Source: Komarekiella atlantica HA4396-MV6 | Lineage (GTDB): Bacteria; Cyanobacteriota; Cyanobacteriia; Cyanobacteriales; Nostocaceae | DNA: 64,000 nt | NCBI GenBank assembly: GCA_019359395.1 | Contig: JAHHHK010000036.1 | Location: forward strand, 1-64,000 | Direction of reading: 5' to 3' | Shown here: one piece after another, positions 17,514 to 27,120 of the stretch | How positions within the stretch are numbered: position 1 is the stretch's first letter | Layout: every line of letters starts with the position of its first letter | Translations under genes and position numbers: made by a program | The notes under the pieces: model-generated | The model's database searches: none | What the model saw: only the letters and a program-made list of their open reading frames with translations | What the model was told of the DNA's origin: nothing

Positions 17514-19484
17514 TCAGGCTGTCGCAATTTTGGGTGTTTCAATAGTCAGATCAACCAGCTTTGGTGGTGTTTGTTCATCAAAGACAGTTAAGTCGAACCA
17601 AAAAGTAGTACCAACACCGACTTCACTCACCAAATGGACTTTACTACGATGTCTGTCGATGATATTTCTCACAATCGATAAACCCAAACCTGTGCCTTCT
17701 AAGGTGTGAACTCGGTTTTCTACGCGAAAGAAGCGCTCAAAAATTGAGTGTTGGTCTTCTGTGGCGATGCCAATTCCAGTATCGGAGATTTCAATCCGCA
17801 CCTGAGAAGGCTGACTGTGTTCGCGTAGCGTTCCAGAAGAAGAGTTTGGTTTGGCATCTAGTTGGTAGGCACGGATTGCAACTTTACCACCTACTGTAGT
17901 GAATTTGAGGGCATTACCGATCAGATTACCAAACACTTGTACCAACAAATCATAATTACCTATTACTAAAGGCAAATTCGGGGCTACTTCCTGAATTAGT
18001 TCGACACCTTTATCTTTAGCATTGAGTTGGTAAGTACGTAGTGTTTGCTCGATCGCTTGCGTTAAATCCACCCCATCGAAGCTGTAGCTACGACCAGATT
18101 CGAGTTTTGACAAATCCAAAACATCGTTAACTAAGCGAGTTAGGCGATCGGTTTCATGATTCACAGTTTGCAGAAATTCTTGCCGTTCTTCTAAACCTAA
18201 GTCTTCACCGTAGTCGTGCAGAGTTTCTATATAAGTTTTGATGTTAAATAAAGGCGTTCGCAGTTCGTGAGAAACGTTGCTGATAAACTGACTTTTTGCT
18301 TCGTTAAGTTCTACCTCGCGGGTAATATCTTGCACAGTAATAGCAATGCCTTTGATGCTTTCTCGTTGTAGGTTGAGTACTGTAGTTAAGAGAATACGGA
18401 TTGTGCGCTTGGTGGGTTGGTTGAGACAAATACGGAATTCAGCACTTTCACACTCACCTGCTGCCATTTCGTACAAAGTACGGGTAATTTCCATTTGTAC
18501 TGCTGAGGGTAAGTGATGCAAAACATTGCTACCTACTACTTCAGCGGCTTCCCAACCAAAAATTCGCTCTGCTGTAGGATTGACTAAAATCACCTGCATA
18601 TTGTTGTCAATCAGCACAGCACCATCGGCAATTGTTGAAACCAGGGTTTCTAGCTTGGCTTTTTCTGCCGTAATTTCCTCAATATTTTGCTCGTCATAAC
18701 TCTCCAAGCGCTCCGCCATGTCATTAAAGCTTAAAATTAGCTCTCCTAGTTCGCCCCCTAGAGGTAAATCAATACGTTGCTTGAAATTCCCGCTAGCGAT
18801 TTGTTTTACTCCTACTAGCAGTTCTTTAATTGGCTTAGTGATGGTTAAAGCGTTAATTACTCCTGCCAAAATTACCATTACCCAAATCGTGATAAAAACG
18901 GCAATAGTAACATCGCGGGTGAAATTGGTGGATATGACAGCGGTCTGATTAGGATTGATGCCGATCGCCAATACACCTAAGTATTTTTGATTGACAATTA
19001 GAGGAACAAACACATCGGTGACTGCCCCATCTGGAGTCATGTGTTGCCGCACCATCGGCTTTTCCCCATCACCAGGGTAATCTTCTGGCAGCTGTATTCG
19101 TCGCTCAATGGTGAGGGAGTTTTCTACCTGTGCGTCCCAAAAAGGAATCCCAAGAAAGATTTCCCCACTTTCGTCAGCGTAGAGCATGTAACGCACGCTA
19201 GAGGTGCTGCTATAGAAGCGTTGGGAAAATTGGGCAACCTCGCTGAGATTATGGTCAGCAATTAGGGGGGCAACATTGGCAGCAAGCAGCAGTCCTAGGT
19301 CACGACCGAAACGGGTATCATTCAGACGCGCATCCTGCTGAATTGTGTTTACCGCCCAGAAGGTAAGACCACTCATCACCAACGAAACCACCATTGTGGC
19401 GACAGCCAACAGCTTGGTTTGGAGGGTGAATTCTGACCACCAATTGGCGATCGCTTCTCGGATTGTTTTTAACAGAACTATCAT
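17514..19484 (-). CDS. nblS: Sensor histidine kinase NblS/Hik33
   Basis: This 656-residue membrane sensor kinase controls high-light, nutrient-stress, cold and phycobilisome-degradation responses in cyanobacteria. The order is TM helix about 27-48, periplasmic sensor about 50-190, second TM about 192-215, HAMP about 214-266, PAS about 270-385, HisKA with SNVSHELRTPLFNIKTYIET (phospho-histidine near 405), then a HATPase domain with N, G1 (DTGIGI) and G2 (GTGLGLSIV) boxes. Length and layout match NblS/Hik33. It lies downstream of purD on the same strand with a 350-base spacer, a linkage known in other cyanobacteria. Its NblR/RpaB-type partner is not in the window. Confidence 0.9.
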   Translation of the reverse strand: MIVLLKTIREAIANWWSEFTLQTKLLAVATMVVSLVMSGLTFWAVNTIQQDARLNDTRFGRDLGLLLAANVAPLIADHNLSEVAQFSQRFYSSTSSVRYMLYADESGEIFLGIPFWDAQVENSLTIERRIQLPEDYPGDGEKPMVRQHMTPDGAVTDVFVPLIVNQKYLGVLAIGINPNQTAVISTNFTRDVTIAVFITIWVMVILAGVINALTITKPIKELLVGVKQIASGNFKQRIDLPLGGELGELILSFNDMAERLESYDEQNIEEITAEKAKLETLVSTIADGAVLIDNNMQVILVNPTAERIFGWEAAEVVGSNVLHHLPSAVQMEITRTLYEMAAGECESAEFRICLNQPTKRTIRILLTTVLNLQRESIKGIAITVQDITREVELNEAKSQFISNVSHELRTPLFNIKTYIETLHDYGEDLGLEERQEFLQTVNHETDRLTRLVNDVLDLSKLESGRSYSFDGVDLTQAIEQTLRTYQLNAKDKGVELIQEVAPNLPLVIGNYDLLVQVFGNLIGNALKFTTVGGKVAIRAYQLDAKPNSSSGTLREHSQPSQVRIEISDTGIGIATEDQHSIFERFFRVENRVHTLEGTGLGLSIVRNIIDRHRSKVHLVSEVGVGTTFWFDLTVFDEQTPPKLVDLTIETPKIATA

Positions 19485-19834
19485 CTTAAATAAAGTTGTT
19501 AGCAGTTTTTGCTGTAAACCCCAACAACTAAAAAATTAACAGTTATTTTGATAAACATGTTAGAGGGAGATGGGGAAATGAGGAAGTGCAGGAGGTATCC
19601 ATGTTAAAGTAGTCTTAACGAATTTACCTTATTTCAGCGATCAGAGTTAAGATCTAGTTGAGATTAACGCGTTAAACCCTATTTTTACGACTAGTGGATT
19701 ACACGTAGAAGTGTATTAGTGTTATAAAAATCCAACTTGTCGAAATTTTGAGCTAGTTGTCCGCTTCAGATAAATAGTGGCTAGTAAACTTGAACTCAGC
19801 CCTAAAATATTCGTACCGTCCGCTGCACAGCATT
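19485..19834. other. Spacer between purD and nblS
   Basis: These 350 bases lie between two genes on the minus strand. They probably hold the nblS promoter, but no box, hairpin or repeat stands out on either strand. Confidence 0.4.
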
Positions 19835-21148
19835 TTAAGAGTTCGTAGATGGGGCTTGCTTCCCTTGCTTCGCACTCATTATTCGATGACCGATATCTCT
19901 GCGGTAGTATATTCCCTCAAACTGAATATGTTTAATTCCGGCGTATGCTTGGGCGATCGCTTGCTCAAAATTTTTTCCTATGCCAGTTACATTTAATACT
20001 CTTCCCCCATCGGTTACTACTTGTTGCTGCTGGTTCAACTTCGTACCTGCATGAAACACAGTTGCGCCTGCTACCTCTGCTGCTGGAATGCCAGTAATCA
20101 CTCGGCCTTTCTCATATTCGCCTGGATAGCCGCCTGATGCGGCGACGACAGTTGCAGATGCCCCCTCTTTCCAAGCTATGGGCGGCAATTCGGCTAACCG
20201 CTGTTCTACACAGGCTAGGATCAATTCTTCTAGGGGTGTTGCTAACAGTGGCAAAATTACCTGGGTTTCTGGATCGCCAAAGCGACAGTTAAATTCTAGA
20301 ACTTTAAAATTGCCATCGGGTGTAATCATTAACCCAGCGTACAGCACGCCTCGGTAATCAATGCCTTTAGCTCGTAAGGTGGCGATCGCCCTTTCTAACA
20401 CTTCTGTTTGAACGCGTGCCATCAACTCTGGCGTGGCAATGGGTGCTGGAGCGTAAGCTCCCATCCCACCAGTATTCTCCCCCGTATCGCCCTCACCAAT
20501 CCGCTTATGATCTTGAGCTGGCAACAAAGGCCGGATCGTTAACCCATCAGTTAAAGCTAAAACTGATACCTCTTGTCCAATCAAACATTCTTCAATGATG
20601 ACAAATTTACCAGCACTGCCAAACTGTCCCTGGAAAATAGCATCAATTGCACTCTGAGCCTGTTCAATGGTTTCGGCAACTATTACACCTTTGCCAGCCG
20701 CCAAGCCATCAGCTTTGACGACAATCGGTGTCCCCTGAGTTTTCACGTAAGATTTTGCTGCTGCCGTCTCTGTAAAAACCGCAGCCTGTGCTGTCGGAAT
20801 TCCCGCCTCCTGCATTAAGGCTTTTGCCCAAGCTTTACTCGCCTCAATCTGCGCTCCTGCTCTGGCTGGGCCAAATACCATCAGCCTTTTGTCTTGGAGG
20901 TAGTCGGTGATTCCCTTAGCCAAAGGCACTTCTGGCCCAACTACCACCAGAGAAATACCATTTTGCAAAGCATATTGGCTGATGCCTTCAAAATCATCTA
21001 CCGCCATAGGCAAGTTCTGACAACGTTCCATGCTTGCTGTGCCTCCATTCCCTGGCACACAGACAACCTGCTCAACTTGCTTGGATTGCAACAGTTTCCA
21101 TGCCAGAGCGTGTTCGCGCCCCCCATTACCGACAACTAAAACTTTCAC
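19835..21148 (-). CDS. purD: Phosphoribosylamine-glycine ligase (GAR synthetase)
   Basis: This enzyme joins 5-phosphoribosylamine and glycine with ATP, the second step of purine synthesis, in the cytosol. The 437-residue protein has the N-terminal loop MKVLVVGNGGREHALAWKL, the PEVPLAKGI segment, an ATP-grasp domain (about residues 100-300) with VVKADGLAAGKGVIV, the signature GMGAYAP, and FNCRFGDPETQ near residue 290. Length is normal for PurD (420-440). The C-terminus after YRRDIGHRIM is slightly extended. It is upstream of nblS on the same strand. Confidence 0.95.
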   Translation of the reverse strand: MKVLVVGNGGREHALAWKLLQSKQVEQVVCVPGNGGTASMERCQNLPMAVDDFEGISQYALQNGISLVVVGPEVPLAKGITDYLQDKRLMVFGPARAGAQIEASKAWAKALMQEAGIPTAQAAVFTETAAAKSYVKTQGTPIVVKADGLAAGKGVIVAETIEQAQSAIDAIFQGQFGSAGKFVIIEECLIGQEVSVLALTDGLTIRPLLPAQDHKRIGEGDTGENTGGMGAYAPAPIATPELMARVQTEVLERAIATLRAKGIDYRGVLYAGLMITPDGNFKVLEFNCRFGDPETQVILPLLATPLEELILACVEQRLAELPPIAWKEGASATVVAASGGYPGEYEKGRVITGIPAAEVAGATVFHAGTKLNQQQQVVTDGGRVLNVTGIGKNFEQAIAQAYAGIKHIQFEGIYYRRDIGHRIMSAKQGKQAPSTNS

Positions 21149-21561
21149 TGATTTCCTCGTACATCCCTTGCAAAACGAGAATACCTTAAAGCTACTCGCG
21201 GATCAATTTTTCACTAATTCTTATACTTATGCAAGCCCCATCTGACTGAGCATAGAAGCACAAACTAATATAACCGGGTTTAATTGCTCATATCTACTAA
21301 CCTGCCTTAATTATTTAATTTATGCTGTATTTACTCTTAAGATTTAACTTAGCAAACTAGTAATTTGATAATTTTTATTAATAATAAAAAATCAATAAAT
21401 ATACTGAATATTCTGAACAGGAAATTAGAAAAATTAAGGATCATCATGAGTTGCTTGTCGGTTAACATGAACGCTTACTAATCGTCAAGTAATGACGATA
21501 TTGATGACAAGTATTAACCTGTTAGTATTGTGATTAATAAAACATCAAAAAAGTAGGGGAC
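21149..21561. other. Divergent promoter region of purD and the epimerase gene
   Basis: This is a 413-base AT-rich spacer. The one clear structure is a perfect 7-base hairpin ATCGTCA-AGTAA-TGACGAT at 21481-21499, about 65 bases before the epimerase ATG at 21562. It could be an operator or transcript hairpin. No small gene or other repeat is recognised. Confidence 0.45.
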
Positions 21562-22509
21562 ATGGTTAAAGTTATCGTCACTGGAGCCGCAGGGTTTATC
21601 GGTTCTCAACTTATAGAAACATTGTTGCAACAAGACCAAGAAGTCATTGGGATTGATGAATTTAATGATTACTACGATCCGATGTTAAAGCGTAAGAATG
21701 TTGCACACTTACACTGGCAACCTGGCTTTACATTAATCGAAGGAGATGTGCAATTTTTAGATTGGCAGACACTTCTAAAAGATGTTGATGTAGTTTACCA
21801 TCAAGCTGCACAGGCAGGTGTAAGAGCGAGTTGGGGTAAATCTTTCCGGGATTACACCGAACGCAATATTAACGCTACACAAGTTTTGCTAGAAGCAGCA
21901 AAGGATGCTAAAAATTTAAAAAGGTTAGTATTTGCCTCTTCGTCGAGTGTATATGGTGACGCAGAAACATTACCCACTCACGAGGGAATTTGTCCCCAAC
22001 CAGTTTCTCCTTACGGCATCACTAAGCTAGCGGCTGAGTTGTTGTGCGGACAATATTACAAAAACTTTGGTGTGCCTTGTGTGTCATTGCGCTATTTCAC
22101 AGTTTATGGCCCCAGACAGCGCCCAGATATGGCATTTCATAAATTTTTTAAATCCATTTTGCAGAATGAGGCAATTCCTATTTACGGCGATGGGCAGCAA
22201 ACACGGGAGTTTACGTTTGTGAGTGATGTTATTGCCGCCAATTTAGCCGCGGCTACTGTACCTCAAGCAGTAGGAGAAATCTTTAACATTGGTGGTGGTA
22301 GTAGGGTAGTTTTAGCGGAAGTCTTGGACACAATTGAAGAAATTGTTGGAAAACCAATCAAAAGAAATCATATAGAAAAGGCGATGGGAGACGCCCGTCA
22401 TACAGCAGCCGATGTATCTAAAGCTCAGACAATTCTGGGGTATCAGCCGCAAGTCTCACTCAGAGACGGACTAACTCAGGAATGGCAATGGATTAAGTCG
22501 TTGTATTAA
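21562..22509 (+). CDS. NAD-dependent sugar-nucleotide epimerase/dehydratase (UDP-glucuronate 4-epimerase-like)
   Basis: This 315-residue extended short-chain dehydrogenase has the dinucleotide motif GAAGFIGSQL at residues 8-17, the FNDYYDPMLKRKN segment typical of UDP-glucuronate/galacturonate 4-epimerases, the catalytic triad serine in FASSSSVYGD, and YGITK at residues 151-155. The RYFTVYGPRQRPDMA motif also fits UDP-sugar 4-epimerases. It would supply a nucleotide sugar for surface polysaccharide. It starts with ATG after AGTAGGGGAC and ends at a strong terminator. Confidence 0.85.
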   Translation: MVKVIVTGAAGFIGSQLIETLLQQDQEVIGIDEFNDYYDPMLKRKNVAHLHWQPGFTLIEGDVQFLDWQTLLKDVDVVYHQAAQAGVRASWGKSFRDYTERNINATQVLLEAAKDAKNLKRLVFASSSSVYGDAETLPTHEGICPQPVSPYGITKLAAELLCGQYYKNFGVPCVSLRYFTVYGPRQRPDMAFHKFFKSILQNEAIPIYGDGQQTREFTFVSDVIAANLAAATVPQAVGEIFNIGGGSRVVLAEVLDTIEEIVGKPIKRNHIEKAMGDARHTAADVSKAQTILGYQPQVSLRDGLTQEWQWIKSLY

Positions 22510-22515
22510 GGTTGT

Positions 22516-22548
22516 AAAAAACTCCATCCCCAAGGGGGTGGAGTTTTT
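22516..22548. terminator. Strong bidirectional rho-independent terminator
   Basis: The stem ACTCCATCCCC/GGGGGTGGAGT (11 pairs, two-base loop plus wobble) is flanked by AAAAA on the left and TTTTT on the right, so it can terminate in both directions. It lies between the stops of the convergent epimerase and hybrid kinase genes. Confidence 0.88.
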
Positions 22549-22587
22549 GGGCATGAGGTGTAGCAAATGTTTACTCTGCTTGCTTCC

Positions 22588-25071
22588 TTATCTCTCCTTA
22601 GCTTCTTGGACTAAGTTAGCAATCGTTGCAATTAACTGGGCTGGGTCTATTGGCTTTGAAATATGCGCTTGAAAGCCTGCTGAAATTGCTTGCTGCTCGT
22701 TTCCTTCTCCAGCATAGGCTGTAAGAGCGATCGCTAAAATTTGCCCTCCTTGTTCTGGAGGCAGTAACCTGACTTGTCTAAGCAGCATATAACCATCCAT
22801 TTCTGGCATCCCGATATCGCTTACTAGTAAATCTGGTTTTGACTGAGCCAAGGCTGCTAATACCTCTGCTGCTGATGATACAGCCCTGACTGTTGCTCCA
22901 CAACCTTCAAGGATGAAGGTAACTAACTCTAAAGAATCAGGATCATCATCTACAGCTAAAATTTGAATACTATCAAAAGCTGAAAGACAGGCATCTGTAG
23001 TATTATTTTCTTCACTACTGACTAGTGAATCGGTAACTATCATAGGTAAATTTACAATAAAGGTTGCTCCCTGGCCTTCTCCTAAACTTTCTGCAAAAAC
23101 AGTTCCACCATGCATTTCTACTAAATAACGGACAATTGCTAACCCCAATCCCAAGCCGCCAAATTTTCTAGTTGTTGCGCTATCGGCTTGACGGAAGGTG
23201 TCAAATACATAGGGGAGAAAATCTCGGCTGATTCCTTTACCTGTGTCTGTAATCCGAATCTGAGCCTGAGAACCAACTGGCTCTAAATAAACTTCAACTT
23301 GTCCGCCTTCTGGAGTGAACTTAATCGCGTTGGAGAGTAAATTCCAGACGACTTGCTGCAAACGCCCCGAATCCCCAAATACTTGACCAACAGTAGAATC
23401 AAGCTCAGAGTGAATTTGAATCGATTTTACCTCAGCCGACAGTCGCACTGTTTCCATCGCGGCTCTAACAATGGTTGCCAAATCAACAGGGCAAACATTG
23501 AGGCTTAGTTTACCTCGCAAGATACGGGAAATATCTAGTAGATCTTCAATGAGTTTAGTTTGTAACTGAGCATTACGTTCAATGGTTTCAAGAGCAAAAG
23601 CAGTCTTTTTTTGATCAAGCTTGTTACTACGCAAAAGTTTTGCCCAACCCAAAATGGGATTTAATGGAGTTCTGATTTCGTGAGATAGAACAGCGAGAAA
23701 CTCATCTTTAATTCGATTGGCGTCTATTGCTTGCTGGTAAAGGCGAGCGTTATCAATTGCGATAGCTGCTCTTTGAGCCAGTGCTTTAGCCATTGCCAAA
23801 TTGCTTTTACTGTAGCGGCGGTTCGGTTGGTTTGTCAGAAAAGTAATTGTACCTAGCTTGCGATCGCGAGCTACTAGCGGCACAATCATATAAGATTGAA
23901 TGTTTATCTGGCGCATCAGTCGTAGATGTTCTACATCCTGTCTCATTGCCAAGAAAAACGCATCTGACGCATCACTGACTAACTGCGGTTTACCTGTTGT
24001 GAACACATTACGCACGCCAAAATCACCATCAATTGAGTTGGAATAAAGCCGTCTTAATACAAGCGCTATCGCTTCTATTTCAGGGGTTGCGGCAGCAATA
24101 ACTGGTTCTTCAAATACTGTCAGATTACTTTCGACAACATCAATAAAACAGCAATCAGCTAAAGTGGGAACCACTAAGGTGGCTAACTTTGTCAGAGTTG
24201 TGTGGTAATCAAGCGAAGATGCTAATAGTCGGCTGGCTTCAGACAGTAAACTATAATTTTGCTTCTCAGCTTCAGCTTCCATCCTGGCAGCTTGTTCACG
24301 GATCAGTAGTTGCTCTCGTTCTAACTGTGCGTGTTTGCGATCGCTAATATCCTCTATTAAACCGTCAATGATGCCGTTACCGCTCATTTGTGTGAAAGTT
24401 TGACTGACACGCACCCAAATCAAATTACCATCTGCTCGTCGCAGTTGCATCTCGCGATCGCGCACCTCATCAATTTGTCGCAATTGGCTGATTAACTGAG
24501 CATGGTCTTCTAATTGAAAATAAGGCTCTATAAACTGACTCGTCTGTTCTTGGGGCAGTGTTCCTAGCCCAATCAAACGCAGGAATGCTGGGTTACACTC
24601 TAATAAAGCACCATCCAAACTTGCCCGATAAATCCCAACATTTAACCGATTGAGCAGAGTTTGGAAACGCGCTTCTAAATTCGCTGCTTTTTGACGAGTT
24701 TCAACTCGTTCTAAGGCAGAGCGAACTGCGGCACTCAAACGTATCTGATGCTGAGGTGACTTAACAACATAGTCATCCAATCCAGACTTCATTGCCTCTA
24801 CTGCAATCTCCTGAGTACCGCTATTGGTGAACATAATCACTGGACAGTCAGGATAACGTGCCTTAATTACCCGTAGCACTTCTAAACCATTGCTCCAGCG
24901 CAATTGATAATCGGTGACAACCAAGTCAAACTGTCCCCTTTCTAATGCCTGAGCTAGTTCTTCTGCCATAGCAACTTGTTCTACTTGGAGGTCAATAAAC
25001 TCTCGTTCCAGTTGTCGAATTGCTAATAAGCGATCGTTTGGGTTGTCATCAATCAGGAGAATGCGTAACAT
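22588..25071 (-). CDS. Hybrid sensor histidine kinase/response regulator
   Basis: This is an 827-residue soluble phosphorelay protein with no membrane helix. Domains in order: receiver (1-120; phospho-acceptor in DLVVTDYQLRW), PAS/PAC (about 130-245), short coiled coil, GAF (about 270-440), HisKA with LAVLSHEIRTPLNPILGWAK (His near 463), HATPase (about 560-680; DTGKGI and GGLGLGLAIV), and a C-terminal receiver (about 700-820; DLLVSDIGMPEMDGY). The GAF domain has no obvious chromophore cysteine in the usual CH motif, so a bilin ligand is doubtful. The signal and output are unknown. It converges on the epimerase gene. Confidence 0.9.
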   Translation of the reverse strand: MLRILLIDDNPNDRLLAIRQLEREFIDLQVEQVAMAEELAQALERGQFDLVVTDYQLRWSNGLEVLRVIKARYPDCPVIMFTNSGTQEIAVEAMKSGLDDYVVKSPQHQIRLSAAVRSALERVETRQKAANLEARFQTLLNRLNVGIYRASLDGALLECNPAFLRLIGLGTLPQEQTSQFIEPYFQLEDHAQLISQLRQIDEVRDREMQLRRADGNLIWVRVSQTFTQMSGNGIIDGLIEDISDRKHAQLEREQLLIREQAARMEAEAEKQNYSLLSEASRLLASSLDYHTTLTKLATLVVPTLADCCFIDVVESNLTVFEEPVIAAATPEIEAIALVLRRLYSNSIDGDFGVRNVFTTGKPQLVSDASDAFFLAMRQDVEHLRLMRQINIQSYMIVPLVARDRKLGTITFLTNQPNRRYSKSNLAMAKALAQRAAIAIDNARLYQQAIDANRIKDEFLAVLSHEIRTPLNPILGWAKLLRSNKLDQKKTAFALETIERNAQLQTKLIEDLLDISRILRGKLSLNVCPVDLATIVRAAMETVRLSAEVKSIQIHSELDSTVGQVFGDSGRLQQVVWNLLSNAIKFTPEGGQVEVYLEPVGSQAQIRITDTGKGISRDFLPYVFDTFRQADSATTRKFGGLGLGLAIVRYLVEMHGGTVFAESLGEGQGATFIVNLPMIVTDSLVSSEENNTTDACLSAFDSIQILAVDDDPDSLELVTFILEGCGATVRAVSSAAEVLAALAQSKPDLLVSDIGMPEMDGYMLLRQVRLLPPEQGGQILAIALTAYAGEGNEQQAISAGFQAHISKPIDPAQLIATIANLVQEAKER

Positions 25072-25370
25072 TTGGCTGTAAGTCAGAATCGCATTAATAT
25101 CATAAGTGTAAATAGAGGCTAAAAGGCTAGAAACTACGAGACCTTTGCATCAGATGCCAGAAAGTTTCGTGTGCTGTTGCCCAGTTTTGATGCTTTACCA
25201 GAATGTAGTAAAAATACTCCCACAGTGCCGCTTTAAACAAAACATTTGAGGAAAATTTTGAGATTTTTGTAACCTATGATACTTTTTATCTCAATGCCTT
25301 TTGATATTTGTAATCTTGAGTATAAAAAACTAAGCACCAAAAACAACTACTAGCAATTGGGTAAAAATTA
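25072..25370. other. Divergent upstream region of the hybrid kinase and guanidine operon
   Basis: About 300 bases lie between the kinase start and the riboswitch. GAGACCTTTGCATCAGATGCC at 25138 resembles transposon-end sequence but has no inverted partner here. The promoter driving the riboswitch leader should lie in the AT-rich stretch 25260-25370; I cannot assign boxes. Confidence 0.4.
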
Positions 25371-25480
25371 ATAGCTTCTAGGGTTCCGGTTTAACACTTT
25401 TGTAGTTAAATGACTGGTCCAAGAGAAGCACCCAGTTTAGAAAAAACTGGTCACACGGCGGGAAAAAAGCCCGGGAGATA
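25371..25480 (+). promoter_or_regulatory. Guanidine-I riboswitch aptamer (ykkC class)
   Basis: The three conserved blocks of the ykkC/guanidine-I class are present in order and spacing: CTAGGGTTCCG at 25378-25388, ACTGGTCCAAGAG at 25413-25425 and ACACGGCGGGA with AAAGCCCGGGAGA at 25453-25478. The variable helix CCAGTTTAGAAAAAACTGG lies between the last two blocks. In this class bound guanidinium stabilises the aptamer and turns on downstream genes. Here it leads the guanidine hydrolase gene at 25561, which independently supports the call. Confidence 0.93.
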
Positions 25481-25517
25481 CATAGCAGAATATTATCTGT
25501 TATGGCTTGCCCGGGCT
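25468..25517 (+). terminator. Riboswitch expression platform (alternative hairpin)
   Basis: AGCCCGGG at 25468-25475, the 3' strand of the aptamer, is perfectly complementary to CCCGGGCT at 25510-25517, followed by GTGGTTTT. Formation of this long hairpin would compete with the ligand-bound aptamer, so it fits a transcription terminator used when guanidine is absent. The U-run is short, so a different read-out is possible. There is no clear ribosome site between it and the ATG at 25561. Confidence 0.65.
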
Positions 25518-25560
25518 GTGGTTTTGCATTGCAAATCTTAAAATTTAAATTTCCCGAAAC

Positions 25561-26754
25561 ATGACTGAACAATCTTTTTCTGATTCCAATTCTCCTTTCC
25601 AACCACCTTCTACGCAAGCGGGTCGGGCGTTGGAAAAAGAAGCACATTTACCGCTAACAGGCTGGCAGCAGGAAGTTTCCAAAGGGCTAGAATATGGGTT
25701 AGAAGCAGCAGAAAGTATACGCGATCGCTCGATTCCTACCTTTTCCCGTGGGGAACTGCCGCACTTCGCCGGGATAAATACTTTCTTAAAAGCACCTTAT
25801 TTAGAAGATGTGCGGAAAGTTGGTGAATATGACGTTGCGATCGTTGGTGTACCACACGATTCTGGAACTACTTATCGACCCGGAACACGTTTTGGCCCCC
25901 AAGGAATCCGCCGAATCTCTGCATTATACACCCCTTATAACTTTGAATTGGGTGTAGACTTGCGCGAGCAGATTACCCTATGTGATGTCGGTGATATTTT
26001 CACCATTCCAGCCAATAATGAAAAGTCTTTTGACCAGATTTCTAAAGGTATTGCACATATCTTTAGTTCTGGTGCATTCCCCATAATTATGGGAGGTGAT
26101 CACTCAATTGGCTTTCCCACAGTTCGTGGTGTTTGTCGTCATTTAGGTGATAAAAAAGTGGGTATCATTCACTTTGATCGCCATGTGGATACCCAGGAAA
26201 CAGACCTGGATGAAAGAATGCATACTTGTCCCTGGTTTCATGCCACAAATATTAAAAATGCACCAGCAAAAAACCTAGTTCAATTAGGAATTGGTGGATG
26301 GCAAGTACCGCGTCAAGGTGTAAAAGTTTGTCGAGAAAGAGCCACGAATATTTTAACAGTCACAGACATCACTGAAATGGGGCTAGATGCAGCCGTCAAC
26401 TTTGCTTTGGAAAGAGCATTAGACGGTACAGATTGCGTTTATGTCAGTTTCGATATTGACTGCATTGATGCCGGATTTGTCCCCGGAACTGGATGGCCGG
26501 AACCCGGTGGATTATTACCGCGTGAGGCGCTGTATTTGCTGGGTAAAATTATCCAAAAAGCACCTGTTTGTGGACTGGAAGTCGTAGAAGTTTCACCGCC
26601 TTATGACATTAGTGATATGACATCATTAATGGCAGCGCGAGTAATTTGTGATACGATGGCGCATTTAGTTGTCTCAGGACAATTACCGCGCAAAGAAAAA
26701 CCTGCATATATTCATCCCGCAGCAGAACCAGAGTTAGTTGAGGAATGGAGGTAA
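25561..26754 (+). CDS. gdmH: Nickel-dependent guanidine hydrolase (SpeB/agmatinase-fold)
   Basis: The enzyme is predicted to hydrolyse guanidine to urea and ammonia. It is a 397-residue ureohydrolase-fold protein closest to the cyanobacterial guanidine hydrolase group (Synechocystis Sll1077, about 390 residues), longer than true agmatinases (about 300-320). Metal-site motifs: GGDHS (178-182), HFDRHVD (204-210, arginine replacing the usual alanine of DAHxD) and SFDIDCID (296-303), then PGTGWPEPGG. The PHDSGTTYRPGTRFGP loop near 98-113 carries the threonine-rich segment seen in the guanidine enzyme. The riboswitch upstream and hypA/hypB downstream support guanidine and nickel over agmatine and manganese. 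Databases may label it agmatinase. Confidence 0.9.
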   Translation: MTEQSFSDSNSPFQPPSTQAGRALEKEAHLPLTGWQQEVSKGLEYGLEAAESIRDRSIPTFSRGELPHFAGINTFLKAPYLEDVRKVGEYDVAIVGVPHDSGTTYRPGTRFGPQGIRRISALYTPYNFELGVDLREQITLCDVGDIFTIPANNEKSFDQISKGIAHIFSSGAFPIIMGGDHSIGFPTVRGVCRHLGDKKVGIIHFDRHVDTQETDLDERMHTCPWFHATNIKNAPAKNLVQLGIGGWQVPRQGVKVCRERATNILTVTDITEMGLDAAVNFALERALDGTDCVYVSFDIDCIDAGFVPGTGWPEPGGLLPREALYLLGKIIQKAPVCGLEVVEVSPPYDISDMTSLMAARVICDTMAHLVVSGQLPRKEKPAYIHPAAEPELVEEWR

Positions 26755-26757
26755 ATT

Positions 26758-27120
26758 TTGCACGAAACTGACATGACAAAGGCACTAATTTTAACAGTAA
26801 AAGATTGGTGGGAATCCCAACCTGAGCAACCAGAAATTTCTCAAGTTCACTTAATTGTTGGAAAGTTCACTTGCGTTGAACCTGTAAGTTTGCAATTTGC
26901 TTTTGAAGTACAAACGCGCAACACCTTTTTAGAAAAAGCAAAACTGATAATTCAGGAAACACCACTAATTGCCTTTTGTCATCGTTGCCAACAAGAATAT
27001 TCACCACAAATTGGTTTACAGTACGCTTGTCCTGAGTGTAATTCTCCAATGGACGATATTCGCTCAGGTAGAGAGTTAAAAATTGACAGGATTGAGTACG
27101 CTTATGCATCAAACGTTTGA
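26758..27120 (+). CDS. hypA: HypA-type nickel chaperone of the guanidine hydrolase operon
   Basis: This 120-residue nickel-insertion protein starts MHETDM, giving the N-terminal Met-His nickel site, and has a zinc domain with CHRC and CPEC pairs at about residues 74-95. The start is TTG at 26758, chosen because the hydrolase gene ends in GGAGG TAA just upstream and the Met-His-Glu N-terminus is universal in HypA. In this operon, homologues (GhaA) help load nickel into guanidine hydrolase rather than into hydrogenase; no hydrogenase gene is nearby. It overlaps the start of the next gene. Confidence 0.9.
   Translation: MHETDMTKALILTVKDWWESQPEQPEISQVHLIVGKFTCVEPVSLQFAFEVQTRNTFLEKAKLIIQETPLIAFCHRCQQEYSPQIGLQYACPECNSPMDDIRSGRELKIDRIEYAYASNV

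Noticed and set aside
25138-25158. GAGACCTTTGCATCAGATGCC as an insertion-sequence end
   Set aside because: No inverted partner or transposase remnant nearby; cannot be supported alone.
25378-25647. 89-codon minus-strand frame over the riboswitch
   Set aside because: It is the shadow of the guanidine-I aptamer and hydrolase start; the conserved RNA blocks explain the sequence.
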